Source: Vreelandella andesensis
Lineage (GTDB): Bacteria; Pseudomonadota; Gammaproteobacteria; Pseudomonadales; Halomonadaceae
Direction: 5' to 3'
Assembly (NCBI RefSeq): GCF_003989795.1
Contig: NZ_RZHG01000011.1
Span: forward strand, 1 to 42,111
Length of the DNA: 42,111 nucleotides
The position numbers and the translations under genes are program-made. Shown piece by piece: positions 8,505 through 15,895 of this stretch. Under the pieces are notes generated by a model. It worked only from the letters and a program-made list of their open reading frames with translations, did not search any database and was not told the origin of the DNA. Each line of letters begins with the position of its first letter. Positions within the stretch are counted from its first letter, which is position 1.

Positions 8505-8897
8505 ATGCTGACTGTTTTGGCCCAGTGGATGGCTGCTTTGCTGTTTGGGGGCATGCTGCTCTATTCGTTCGGTTTTGCGGCTTTTATGCTATCGACCTTA
8601 CCCAGCGATATTGCACGCGCCTCGATCCGGCGCGCCTTCCCACATTTTTATCTGTTTGTTCTGGTGGTGGCCGCGGTGGCGGCCCTACTACTGTGGACGC
8701 TCGACCACGTGTCTTCACTACTGATGGCAGCGATTGCGCTGACGGTCATACCCACCCGCCAAAGGCTAATGCCAGCTATTAACCGCGCGACAGATGAAGG
8801 CCAGAAAAACCGCTTCAAGACACTACATGGCCTTTCGGTCGCAATCGGGCTTGTCCATATCGGTATTAATGCCTACGTGTTGGCACGCTTTGTTTAA
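8505..8897 (+). CDS. DUF4149-type small membrane protein
   Basis: A 130-residue product. The start ATG at 8505 is chosen because AGAGGA lies just upstream and the protein then begins with a membrane segment; a longer frame to 8400 has no such support. Four hydrophobic segments are visible: about 5-28 (AALLFGGMLLYSFGFAAFML), 45-65 (FYLFVLVVAAVAALLLW), 70-88 (LLMAAIALTVI) and 110-130. A short polar link RQRLMPAINRATDEGQ lies between the last two, as in DUF4149 proteins. The function is unknown. The SDR gene follows 65 nt downstream on the same strand. Confidence 0.7.
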   Translation: MLTVLAQWMAALLFGGMLLYSFGFAAFMLSTLPSDIARASIRRAFPHFYLFVLVVAAVAALLLWTLDHVSSLLMAAIALTVIPTRQRLMPAINRATDEGQKNRFKTLHGLSVAIGLVHIGINAYVLARFV

Positions 8898-8962
8898 GGC
8901 TCAAAGGGTATCGCTGGCCATTAACAGCTTAAAATTTTAAGCATCATCAATACGAGACAACT

Positions 8963-9769
8963 ATGCGTGACGAACTTCCCTTAGCACACAATACGTCCAT
9001 TATCACCGGCGCGAGTAGTGGTATCGGTTGGGCTCTTGCACAACAGCTGGCGCACCGTGGACACACCCTTTATTTACTGGCGCGTCGTGAAGCCCCGCTG
9101 CTAGCATGCCTGGAAACTTTGCAACAGCGCTATCCCAAGGGTAACTTTCACGTCCTGCCAGGGGATCTTATCGATCCGCGCCAGCGCCACGGGGTATTAA
9201 CCCGGCTAAGAACCGCCATAGGGACGTCATCGGTGGACGCAATTATTCACTGCGCGGGTACTGGATTGCCCGCCGCGAACCTTGCCGATTGGCACCCCGA
9301 TGACCTGAGCGATGCCCTTCAACTCAACACCGTCGTGCCTCTTGCTCTTGTTAATATGCTGCTGCCTTGTATGACACCCCTGCCTGTGCCATGTCGGATC
9401 GTATTGGTCGGCGCGGGTATTGATAGGCACGTTCAACGCGGTACCGGTAGCTACGGCGTCAGCAAGATGGCTATGCGACGCTTGTTCGAACAGCTTCATG
9501 AAGAATTGACGTCACAGCCAGCCGAGATCGCGCTGATGCAGCCAGGCGTGGTGGATACGCCAGGGCTTCGCCAGCACATTCGCACCGCCCGGGCGATGAA
9601 ATTGCCGCATGCCGACTACCTGCAGACACAGTTAGACACCGGTCAGGCATTTAGCGCAGAAACCGTCGGCGAGCGACTTGCCACCCTTCTTGATGTGAGC
9701 ACATCGCAAGCGTCTTTCAGCGGTCGGGAATGGCGCACAGCTGAGATATACAGCAATGAAGGGGGTTAA
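8963..9769 (+). CDS. Short-chain dehydrogenase/reductase with a changed active site
   Basis: A 268-residue classical SDR. The nucleotide-binding motif TGASSGIG is at 15-22, the CAG motif (IIHCAGTG) is near 97, N122 in LNTVV is present, and the catalytic pair is Y164-x3-K168 (YGVSK). The position 13 residues before Y164, normally the catalytic serine, is A151 (VLVGAGID). If this alignment is right, the enzyme lacks one tetrad member and may be slow or non-catalytic. The NAD(P)-binding half is intact. The substrate is unknown, and the DUF4149 neighbour gives no clear hint. Confidence 0.8.
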   Translation: MRDELPLAHNTSIITGASSGIGWALAQQLAHRGHTLYLLARREAPLLACLETLQQRYPKGNFHVLPGDLIDPRQRHGVLTRLRTAIGTSSVDAIIHCAGTGLPAANLADWHPDDLSDALQLNTVVPLALVNMLLPCMTPLPVPCRIVLVGAGIDRHVQRGTGSYGVSKMAMRRLFEQLHEELTSQPAEIALMQPGVVDTPGLRQHIRTARAMKLPHADYLQTQLDTGQAFSAETVGERLATLLDVSTSQASFSGREWRTAEIYSNEGG

Positions 9770-9847
9770 CGTTGAGTGACTGTAGGCAATAAAAACGGCT
9801 TTAAGCCGCGTGATTGCTAGCTTAATGGGGTAACGTGGGGGGGCTTG

Positions 9848-10054
9848 ATGCTCAAAGCATCCTGGGAAACGCCACAACAGTTGAAGGCCGACATTGGAAC
9901 CGCCAGCATTCTTAAAGGTGGCAGGGTTGTTTTCAATATTGGTGGTAACAAATACCGAGTCATACTCTCTATTCGGTATGAGCAGCAAATTGCTTGGGTT
10001 CGTTTCGTTGGCACCCACGCCCAGTACGATAAAGTCGATGCGGAGACAATATAA
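9848..10054 (+). pseudogene. higB: HigB-type toxin, N-terminally truncated
   Basis: The 68 residues from ATG 9848 match the C-terminal two thirds of HigB mRNA interferases: SWETPQQLKAD, the strongly conserved VVFNIGGNKYRV, and WVRFVGTHAQYDKVDAETI. Normal HigB is about 95-100 residues, so roughly 30 N-terminal residues are missing; the frame hits a TAG upstream. The stop overlaps the antitoxin start by one base (TAATG), the classic higBA arrangement. The catalytic histidine and arginine region remains, but without the first helix activity is doubtful. Confidence 0.75.
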
Positions 10055-10413
10055 TGAATATTCAGCCTATCCATAATGGAGCCGATCTTGACCGCGCATT
10101 TGCTCGTCTTGAGGAGCTTTGGGCTGCTGAGCCAGGTACTCCTGAAGCAGACGAGATCGAAGTGCTCTCAATTCTCATAGAGAAATATGAGGACAAACAT
10201 TACCCCATCGGGCCGTCTGATCCTATTGAGGCGATCAAATTCCGCATGGAACAGCAGGGGCTTACGCCGCGCGATCTTGAAGCATACATAGGCTCTAGCG
10301 GCCGAGTTTCAGAAGTACTGAACCGCAAGAGAAAACTCAGCCTACGCATGATCAAGAACCTGCATGAAGGACTGCGAATCCCTTATGAGAGCTTGATGAG
10401 TCAGGCCGCTTAA
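10054..10413 (+). CDS. higA: HigA-type antitoxin
   Basis: A 119-residue product. An N-terminal acidic region (LDRAFARLEELWAAEPGTPEADEIEVL) binds the toxin. It is followed by KYEDKHYPIGPSDPIEAIKF, then an Xre-type helix-turn-helix (MEQQGLTPRDLEAYIGSSGRVSEVLNRKRKLSLRM in the middle of the protein) typical of HigA with downstream toxin partners. It looks complete, unlike its toxin. HigA represses its own operon. With a broken toxin it may persist as a free repressor or as an anti-addiction remnant. Confidence 0.88.
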   Translation: MNIQPIHNGADLDRAFARLEELWAAEPGTPEADEIEVLSILIEKYEDKHYPIGPSDPIEAIKFRMEQQGLTPRDLEAYIGSSGRVSEVLNRKRKLSLRMIKNLHEGLRIPYESLMSQAA

Positions 10414-10420
10414 TTATTCA

Positions 10421-10446
10421 GCCGCACATTAGCGGGTTTTTTATCG
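10421..10446 (+). terminator. Terminator of higBA
   Basis: CCGC and GCGG form a short stem with a 6-nt loop, followed by GTTTTTTAT, 8 nt after the higA stop. It is a typical though weak rho-independent terminator. Confidence 0.55.
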
Positions 10447-10462
10447 AACAGCGCGGAATACT

Positions 10463-10487
10463 CCACCCAAGCCACCGCATTGGGTGG
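10463..10487 (+). repeat. Left-end hairpin of a second IS200/IS605 element
   Basis: A perfect 8-bp inverted repeat (CCACCCAA / TTGGGTGG) with a 9-nt loop, 74 bp before the tnpB remnant. The position fits the subterminal structure recognised by TnpA at the left end of IS200/IS605 elements. No tnpA is present. Confidence 0.55.
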
Positions 10488-10560
10488 CGATGGATAGCGT
10501 AGCTCCCGCAGGACGCTTTGCGCCCTGACTTCTTACATAAAGCCAGCTAAATTGTAAGAA

Positions 10561-11190
10561 ATGAAAACCTAACGCACCTACAAATACCGCTTCTACCCAA
10601 CGCCCGGGCAGGCTACCCTGCTGGCGCGGACGTTTGGGTGCGTGCGGCATGTTTGGAATGCGGTGTTGCGCTACCGCACCGATGCGTTCTACGAGCGTCA
10701 GAAAAAGATTGGTTACAACGACGCCAGCGCGTTCTTAACGCAGTTGAAAAAACAGCCGGATACCGCGTTTTTGGCTGAAGTCAGTTCGGTGTCGTTGCAA
10801 CAGTGCTTGCGCCATCAACAACGCGCGTTTAAGCGTTTCTTTGCCAAGCGGGCGCGCTATCCCAGTTTTAAATCCAAAAAGCACCGCCAGTCAGCGACGT
10901 ATGCCAGTTCGGCATTTGCGGACCATGAAGGTCAGATCACGCTAGCCAAGTGCAGCGAGCCGCTTAACATTCGCGCTGGAGCCGTGACCTACCATCGGCA
11001 CCTAGCTCCGTGACGGTATTCCAAGACCGTGCCGGCCGGTACTTCATCAGCTGCCTGAGCAAGGTCGAGTCAGAGGCGCTGCCGGTCACGCCTAAAATGA
11101 AGGTCGCTCGCTGTCACGCCAAGATCGCTGACACACCAAGATCGCTGACACGCGACGTGACCACCTCCACATGCGTGCGCGGCGCGGTTT
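10561..11190 (+). pseudogene. tnpB: N-terminal TnpB remnant with several lesions
   Basis: The frame starts ATG-AAA-ACC then TAA (10,570), and continues with TYKYRFYPTPGQATLLARTF and CVRHVWNAVLRYR, the usual OrfB/TnpB N terminus. It goes on through VSLQQCLRHQQRAFKRFF and RYPSFKSKKHRQSATY. The frame then changes near 11,005 (continuing as VFQDRAGRYFISCLSKVE) and again at a 17-bp tandem duplication (AAGATCGCTGACAC at 11,121 and 11,138). It stops matching at about 11,175, where a DUF6544 gene begins. The RuvC and zinc-ribbon part is absent, so this is a dead element. Confidence 0.8.
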
Positions 11191-11638
11191 GATCAGGCTG
11201 TCCGGTTCTGACAGCCAACGGTGGACGCAGTTTTGGCTCATGGGCTTGCTGCCAATCGCCCACCTGGGCGGAGGTTTGGACCATACCCGTTCAGCGTTTG
11301 GCCGCTACGTGGCCAAGGCCGTGTTCTGGACACCGGCGGCGGTGTTGCCCTGCCCCAGAATTTCCTGGACGGCGTTGGATGCTGATCGCGCCCAGGTCAC
11401 CATAAAACATCGGGACCTGACACAGTCAGTTGATCTGACTGTGGCGGCGGATGGTCAGCCAACAGAGATCCGTTTTGAGCGATGGAGCAATGCCAATCCA
11501 GAGAAACAGCATCGGCTGCAACCATTCGGCGGGTATCTCTCCGAATTTCGGTACTTCGGCGGGGTTCGTCTGCCTACTCATGTAACTATCAATGATCGAT
11601 TTCTAGTGCGCAATGACAGGCTTCACATTGTTCATTGA
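11175..11638 (+). pseudogene. DUF6544-type protein, 5'-truncated by the IS remnant
   Basis: The frame runs from the TnpB junction to the TGA at 11,636-11,638. Residues such as MGLLPIAHLGG, YVAKAVFWTPAAVLP, ISWTALDADRAQVTI and the FGGYLSEFRYFGGVRLPTHV block match the C-terminal half of DUF6544 (formerly DUF6920) proteins. These appear to be LolA-like fold proteins of unknown role. The N-terminal half is missing, because the TnpB remnant joins it in frame. The last residues diverge from what I expect of the family, so the 3' end may also be damaged. Confidence 0.6.
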
Positions 11639-11663
11639 GTACAACAAGAAACGTATTTTGACT

Positions 11664-12740
11664 TTAACCTTGTGCGGGTGACTCCATGCTGTGCCGACTG
11701 ATAGCATGCAGTGGGCCAATATCGGCTGCCTGAAGATCAGGTAGCCGATGACGACTCCAATGGAAAACTCCGCGTAGTAGAGTGTCATTCCTGACAGACA
11801 GGCTGTTGACGGCGATGATCAGGCGTAGGCGCCGTCGCGATATTTTGACTTCCTGGCGGCTGGAATAACCCGGATGAGCCGCAATATTGCGCAATGTTGA
11901 TAGCGCCATGCCGATTGACCAGCTGCAGAACCGCCGCATTCCGGCCTCTGACGCCGGAATAAGCAGCGTGTAGTCCTGTGCCAGCTGCAGGTGGTGGTGG
12001 GCCACGCCAACCAGATAGCGAATTCCTTCGCGATAGCCAGAGTGATCCTGCCAGTTCTTTGACTGTGTAAGGTCGATACCTCGTGCGGCGAACACATCCC
12101 GCGGCAGCCAGCAGATGCCCCGCTGTTGGTCGTCCCAGACATCTTTCAGAATATTGGTCATCTGCAGGCCTTGGCCAAAGGCAACAGACAGGCGCAGCAT
12201 GTCTTCCTGTTGGGCACGGATCTGTGGGCTCTTGCCGGCAAACAAGCGGGTGAGCATTTCGCCAACGCAGCCGGCCACAATGTAGCAGTAGTCTCGCAGG
12301 CAGGTGCTGCTTTCCAAGCCATAAGGGGATTTCAGATGCTCAAAAACGGCCATGCCCTGGCACATGGTATGCAGACAGTCACGCAGTGCCGCCTGCTGTT
12401 CCAGCGGCAGCTCACCAAAGGCGCGTAGCACACTGGGCGTTTCGGCCACTAGTTCGCGTTCCAATGGGTCATTGATCAGGCCGGTCTCCAGCAAGGTGGT
12501 AGCAAACGCTTGAGCTGCATCCCCATCGTCCAGCCCTGCCAGCAGGCGCTGATAATGAATATCTTTATCCTGCGGTGCCATCTCGGTGCTGTCTTCTACA
12601 GTGTCGGCAATCCGGCACAGCAGGTAGGCATTGGTGATGACTGGACGCAGGCTTTCTGGCAGCTGGGGAATGGTCAGAGCAAAGGTACGTGAAACACCCG
12701 GTAATAACCGATCCTGTAAAGCAAGAGACTCAGGTTTCAT
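11664..12740 (-). CDS. Squalene/phytoene synthase family protein
   Basis: A 358-residue product. Both aspartate-rich motifs of head-to-head prenyl transferases are present: ADTVED (about residues 45-50) and TNILKDVWDD (about 197-206). Also seen are SRTFALTIPQLP near the start and YCYIVAGCVGEMLTRLF. These bind the diphosphates of two farnesyl or geranylgeranyl units through Mg2+ and make squalene or phytoene. No terpene cyclase, desaturase or hpn gene lies nearby, so the product cannot be named; squalene by the eukaryote-like one-enzyme route is possible. The C-terminal 60 residues are less conserved. Confidence 0.85.
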   Translation of the reverse strand: MKPESLALQDRLLPGVSRTFALTIPQLPESLRPVITNAYLLCRIADTVEDSTEMAPQDKDIHYQRLLAGLDDGDAAQAFATTLLETGLINDPLERELVAETPSVLRAFGELPLEQQAALRDCLHTMCQGMAVFEHLKSPYGLESSTCLRDYCYIVAGCVGEMLTRLFAGKSPQIRAQQEDMLRLSVAFGQGLQMTNILKDVWDDQQRGICWLPRDVFAARGIDLTQSKNWQDHSGYREGIRYLVGVAHHHLQLAQDYTLLIPASEAGMRRFCSWSIGMALSTLRNIAAHPGYSSRQEVKISRRRLRLIIAVNSLSVRNDTLLRGVFHWSRHRLPDLQAADIGPLHAISRHSMESPAQG

Positions 12741-12975
12741 GGCAGTATCATCGCCGCTTGTAAAGGCATGGACGTTTTCCGTTCAAACCTGATCCAATCA
12801 GGCGAGGGCGCGCTCGCCGGGTAGTCGGCTGAGCTCAGTTGGCATTGTATAAGCACTCAGGATAGATACATAGTACAAGCCTTGTCCAATATGAAGTGAG
12901 TCTGAAGGGAAGTGTTATTTCCAATTAACCCCTTGATGTAGCGGATTAGACCTCCACCCGATGAAGGATCATGCC

Positions 12976-13584
12976 ATGAACATTTCGACTGAAATCTCCT
13001 TTACACCTTGGAATAAAGGCAAGTTGGTTGGGCAGAAGGCGCCTCTGCTTCTTAGAGATATTTGGACCATCCGTGTTCGTCTACAGATTGCCAAAAAGAC
13101 AAGAGACCTCGCCCTCTTCAATTTAGCCATCGATAGCAAATTACGAGGCTGCGACCTCGTCAATTTACGAGTAGGGATATAGCCCATGGTGCGTGCATAT
13201 CTCCACGAGCCATCCTGATGCAGCAAAAAAACGCATCGACTTGTCCAGTTCGAAATAACCGAGCAAACTCGTATTGCTATTATGAACTGGATACAGCTTG
13301 CTCAACTCAGAAACGAAGACTTCTTGTTTCCCAGCCGAATCAATAGCGCAAAGCATCTCTCTACGCGCCAATATGCCCGTATTGTGAAAGCCTGGGTCAC
13401 CGAAATAGGTCTCGATGCGTCAATGTATGGCACGCACACGATGCGCCGTACAAAAGCCTCACTCATATACCGCCGTGCGAAAAACTTGAGAGCAGTGCAA
13501 TTACTTCTGGGTCACACGAAGCTGGAAAGCATGGTCAGATATCTTGGGATTGAAGTAGATGATGCTCTGGAAATTGCTGAATAA
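12976..13584 (+). pseudogene. Small tyrosine recombinase/integrase, copy 1, frameshifted
   Basis: The N-terminal part (FTPWNKGKLVGQKAPLLLRDIW, then LALFNLAIDSKLRGCDLVNLRV) matches a common family of about 206-residue tyrosine recombinases. A base is lost at about 13,172 (GTAGGGATA). An extra A in a 7-A run at about 13,225 restores the frame read from 13,282: WIQLAQLRNEDFLFPSR, GTHTMRRTKASLIYRR, VQLLLGHTKLESMVRYLGI. The catalytic H-x-x-R, H/K and Y are all still recognisable. The C terminus is shortened by CAA to TAA (EIAE-stop-TEV). A second copy lies at 17,902-18,341. Confidence 0.8.
13159..13361 (+). repeat. 203-bp exact repeat, copy 1
   Basis: Base-for-base identical to 17,902-18,104, including both frameshift mutations. 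On either side the two integrase copies differ at many positions, so the identical block has sharp edges. Confidence 0.9.
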
Positions 13585-13672
13585 ACTGAAGTTTAGTTGT
13601 AGCAAACAACGGTCCTGGCTAGGCCGTCGTTATCGGCCAAGAGCAGTCTTTTAGGTGACACTGATATAATGC
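13585..13672 (+). repeat. Conserved non-coding tail of the integrase element, copy 1
   Basis: Related to 18,342-18,418: AAGTTT, a GGCCGT-GTT-GGCC hairpin (13,622-13,637), GAGCAGTCTTT and ACTGATATAATGC. Similarity between the two copies ends at about 13,672, where group II intron sequence begins, so this is probably the element's edge. The hairpin may be the recombination site, by inference. Confidence 0.6.
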
Positions 13673-13684
13673 GGAGGGCTGCGG

Positions 13685-14435
13685 TTGCCGAACCCAGCCA
13701 TCCAGTGCTTCCAAAGGACGTTTCACATTCACGAGGCTGAAGTAGCTGGCCCAGCCACACGGGACCGGAACCAGTTCTTCGAACACTCGTCGTATGTTGC
13801 GCCCTCTGTCACGCTTGGGGATATCGCGGCCACGCTGCATCAGGCGCTGCAGGCCGGCCTTGGTGAAGGTTAACCGTGCCAGCTTGTGCCGGGTCAGCGT
13901 GTAGCCCAGATATCCTTGGTTCCAGGGGCGGTCCACCGCCCAGCGGTGCCCGGCAATGACGTGGGCCTTCATCGCCGAGACAGCCTGATGGGCGCTGCGT
14001 TTGGGGCAATAGCCGTGGCTCGATTCGGAGAGTTCCGGATCGAAGATCATAGTCAGCACCTGCAACAACACCTGCTGGATCAGTCGGTGACCGTGGAAAT
14101 ACCGAGCTGTCGCGTCCCGCCCTTGGGCTTGGGAATTTCAACGGCTCGGACTGGGCTGGGGGCCGGGGGCTGGGGTGGTGCTCACCGGCCACCAGCCGCT
14201 CACGCAGCGTTGGCCAGTGTTGTTTCAAGTGATCCGTCAGCTGCTGCACCGTCATGCCGTCGGCACCCGGTGCCCCTTTGTTGGCGACCACCCTTCGTTA
14301 AGCCCGCGCCATGTTGGTTTTCTCTACGACAGCCTCCATGAGCTGGGCAGGCTCGGCTTTCGTCCTCGATGACAGCGCCGGGGCGGCAGACCACCAGATC
14401 TCCCAGGGTAAGGCGTGCGACGTTGTTTGGCGCAT
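13685..14435 (-). pseudogene. ltrA: Group II intron reverse transcriptase/maturase, heavily decayed
   Basis: On the minus strand an ATG at 14,435 opens a frame reading SHALPWEIWWSAAPAL and AEPAQLMEAVVEKTNMARA. A stop (TAA) stands where Leu is expected, followed by RRVVANKGAPGADGMTVQQL. After LVAGEHHPSP further frameshifts occur (VEIPKPKGGTRQLG continues in another frame). Next come LLQVLTMIFDPELSESSHGYCPKRSAHQAVSAM and HRWAVD, which jumps straight to NQGYLGYTLTRHKLARLTF. The palm segment with the catalytic YADD is deleted. The maturase tail ends in EALDGWVR at the integrase tail. No activity is possible. Confidence 0.82.
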
Positions 14436-14770
14436 CCATGCGCCTCCCCTTTCAGGCTTACGCTCAAATTCGTTCCCGACGAATTTGTTCCGCTTATGCC
14501 TGTCGGATATACGTCATAGCGTTCCGTGCAAGTAGCGGGCTTTAATGATAGTTGCCACCTCACCCCGCCATGAAGCCTCGTATCCGCTTTCTATTCGGCT
14601 AGGCGCCCCATCGAGCCAGCGCTTCGCCTCGGGCTTCCTTCATATTCCCCCCTTGCGAGAGACGCCCTTGCTGTCGGCTAGCACTTTCCCTTTGGGCTTG
14701 CAGTGGAGTTTCACCCCCAGCAGCACCCTCGGGTACAGCGCCAGTCCGTCGCTGCACGCCATGCCTGCGC
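13685..14770 (-). mobile_element. Group II intron remnant
   Basis: It comprises the ltrA pseudogene plus about 330 bp of upstream intron RNA (14,441-14,770). On the minus strand that part contains GGGTGCTGCTGGGGGTGAAA and GAATATGAAGGAAGCCCGAG, similar to the domain I and EBS segments of bacterial group II introns. The 3' part (domains V and VI) is missing, replaced by the integrase tail. The intron 5' end abuts a 20-bp hairpin. Confidence 0.65.
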
Positions 14771-14812
14771 GCAACACCAACGCCCCCGGAGTTCCGGGGG
14801 CGTTGGTGTTGC
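14771..14812 (-). terminator. Perfect 20-bp inverted repeat, terminator of the dioxygenase gene
   Basis: Positions 14,771-14,790 and 14,793-14,812 are exact reverse complements separated by 2 nt. The stem is GC-rich, 24 bp past the dioxygenase stop. The T-run expected on the minus strand is absent; intron sequence follows instead. This fits insertion of an intron just after a terminator stem. Confidence 0.65.
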
Positions 14813-14836
14813 TAGATTCTCAATTTACCGAGAGTG

Positions 14837-15629
14837 TCAGTAGCTCTCATTGAGGACCGCTTCCGGGAAGTGGCGACGCAACATCCGGTTCTGGAAGTCG
14901 TCCACGAAGCGGCTGTTGATGATGATTATGAACCGCTCGAAGGGTGCCTCGCTGTCGAGCTGTTCGATCCCGTCGACACTGTGGAATAGCCGGTCATCGC
15001 TCAGATGAAGGATATCACCCGGATTCAGGGTGATATCGACCAAGGGTTGCGTGCCAGCCTTGTCTGCGTAGAGGTGGTTTTCGGCGCCCACCACGTTTTC
15101 CCGATTGATGACCAGAATGCTTAGGGCTTTGCACCCATCGGCATGAATTCCCTGTCCCTGAAGGGTCGATGTTGCCTTCTCCGCGAACCCCAGTGATCTG
15201 CATCAGAATGGGTTCGTGCGCACCGATACTCCACAGCCTTGCCCAGGCGCGAACGAAGGCCTTCACATCAGGGCGTACTATGAATTCCCGAGTCAGCGGA
15301 TCATAGTACCGCCGGCGATCCGCCATGCTTTCCGCGTCGTTGAAGGCCCCCCCCTGGGCCATGGGGCATTGGCCCATATCCTCGACATCTCCCTGATCAT
15401 TCAAGACGAGCCATGACATCCGCTTCCATCGCTGGTTAACATAGGGATCGCGCGGCAGGTCAGCGGTAAACCCCTGCCAGGCGGTCAGATCGATTCGCTC
15501 CCGAATATCGGCTTTCGCCCAATTCTGATGCCTCAGCGCCTCGGTCACTCCCGGACTCCAATAATCGGCGAGTGAATCGGCAGGCATCGAGGTGAGGTCG
15601 AAACCGTGCTTGAGAGTATCGAGTTTCAT
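14837..15629 (-). pseudogene. 2OG-Fe(II) dioxygenase (PF10014/BsmA-IDO type), single frameshift
   Basis: The start ATG at 15,629 has an AGGAGA site. The first frame reads RWKRMSWLVLNDQGDVEDMG, RYYDPLTREFIVRPDVKAFV and ILMQITGVRGEGNIDPSG. After one extra base at about 15,165 (a GGG run) the true frame continues GIHADGCKALSILVINREN, VVGAENHLYADK and LNPGDILHLSDDRLFHSVDG to the stop at 14,837. The corrected protein of about 263 residues has the iron ligands His-x-Asp (IHAD) and the distal His (LFHS). Members such as L-isoleucine dioxygenase hydroxylate free amino acids. If the frameshift is an assembly error, the gene is intact. Confidence 0.75.
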
Positions 15630-15895
15630 GTTGGTATTCTCCTGTTAATTAGGCGAAATTGCCCGGTGTTGCCGGTGTAAACACCGTGGTCAACAGGAGG
15701 AAAATGAAAAGATTTGCAAGGATATGTCAAAGAAGCGTACTGAAAAAGAGTGATTTTGTTGAAAAAAGGATCAGGTCAATGATGACTTATATGTGTAGGT
15801 TATCTCCTAAAAATAGGTGTAGGATAATTATAACAAAGTGCCTATTGTTACCATTATGATGGTTCTTGACAGTGTTTTTTCTTTAAGTGGATCCC

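Noticed and set aside
13665..13670. TATAAT in the integrase tail as an outward promoter
   Set aside because: No -35 hexamer or TGn extension is present in either copy, so it is more likely part of the element edge.
14545..14853. 102-codon plus-strand frame
   Set aside because: It lies opposite intron RNA and the 20-bp stem; no family features.
15659..15859. 66-codon frame before the PAS-GGDEF-EAL gene
   Set aside because: AT-rich, no ribosome binding site and no recognisable protein.
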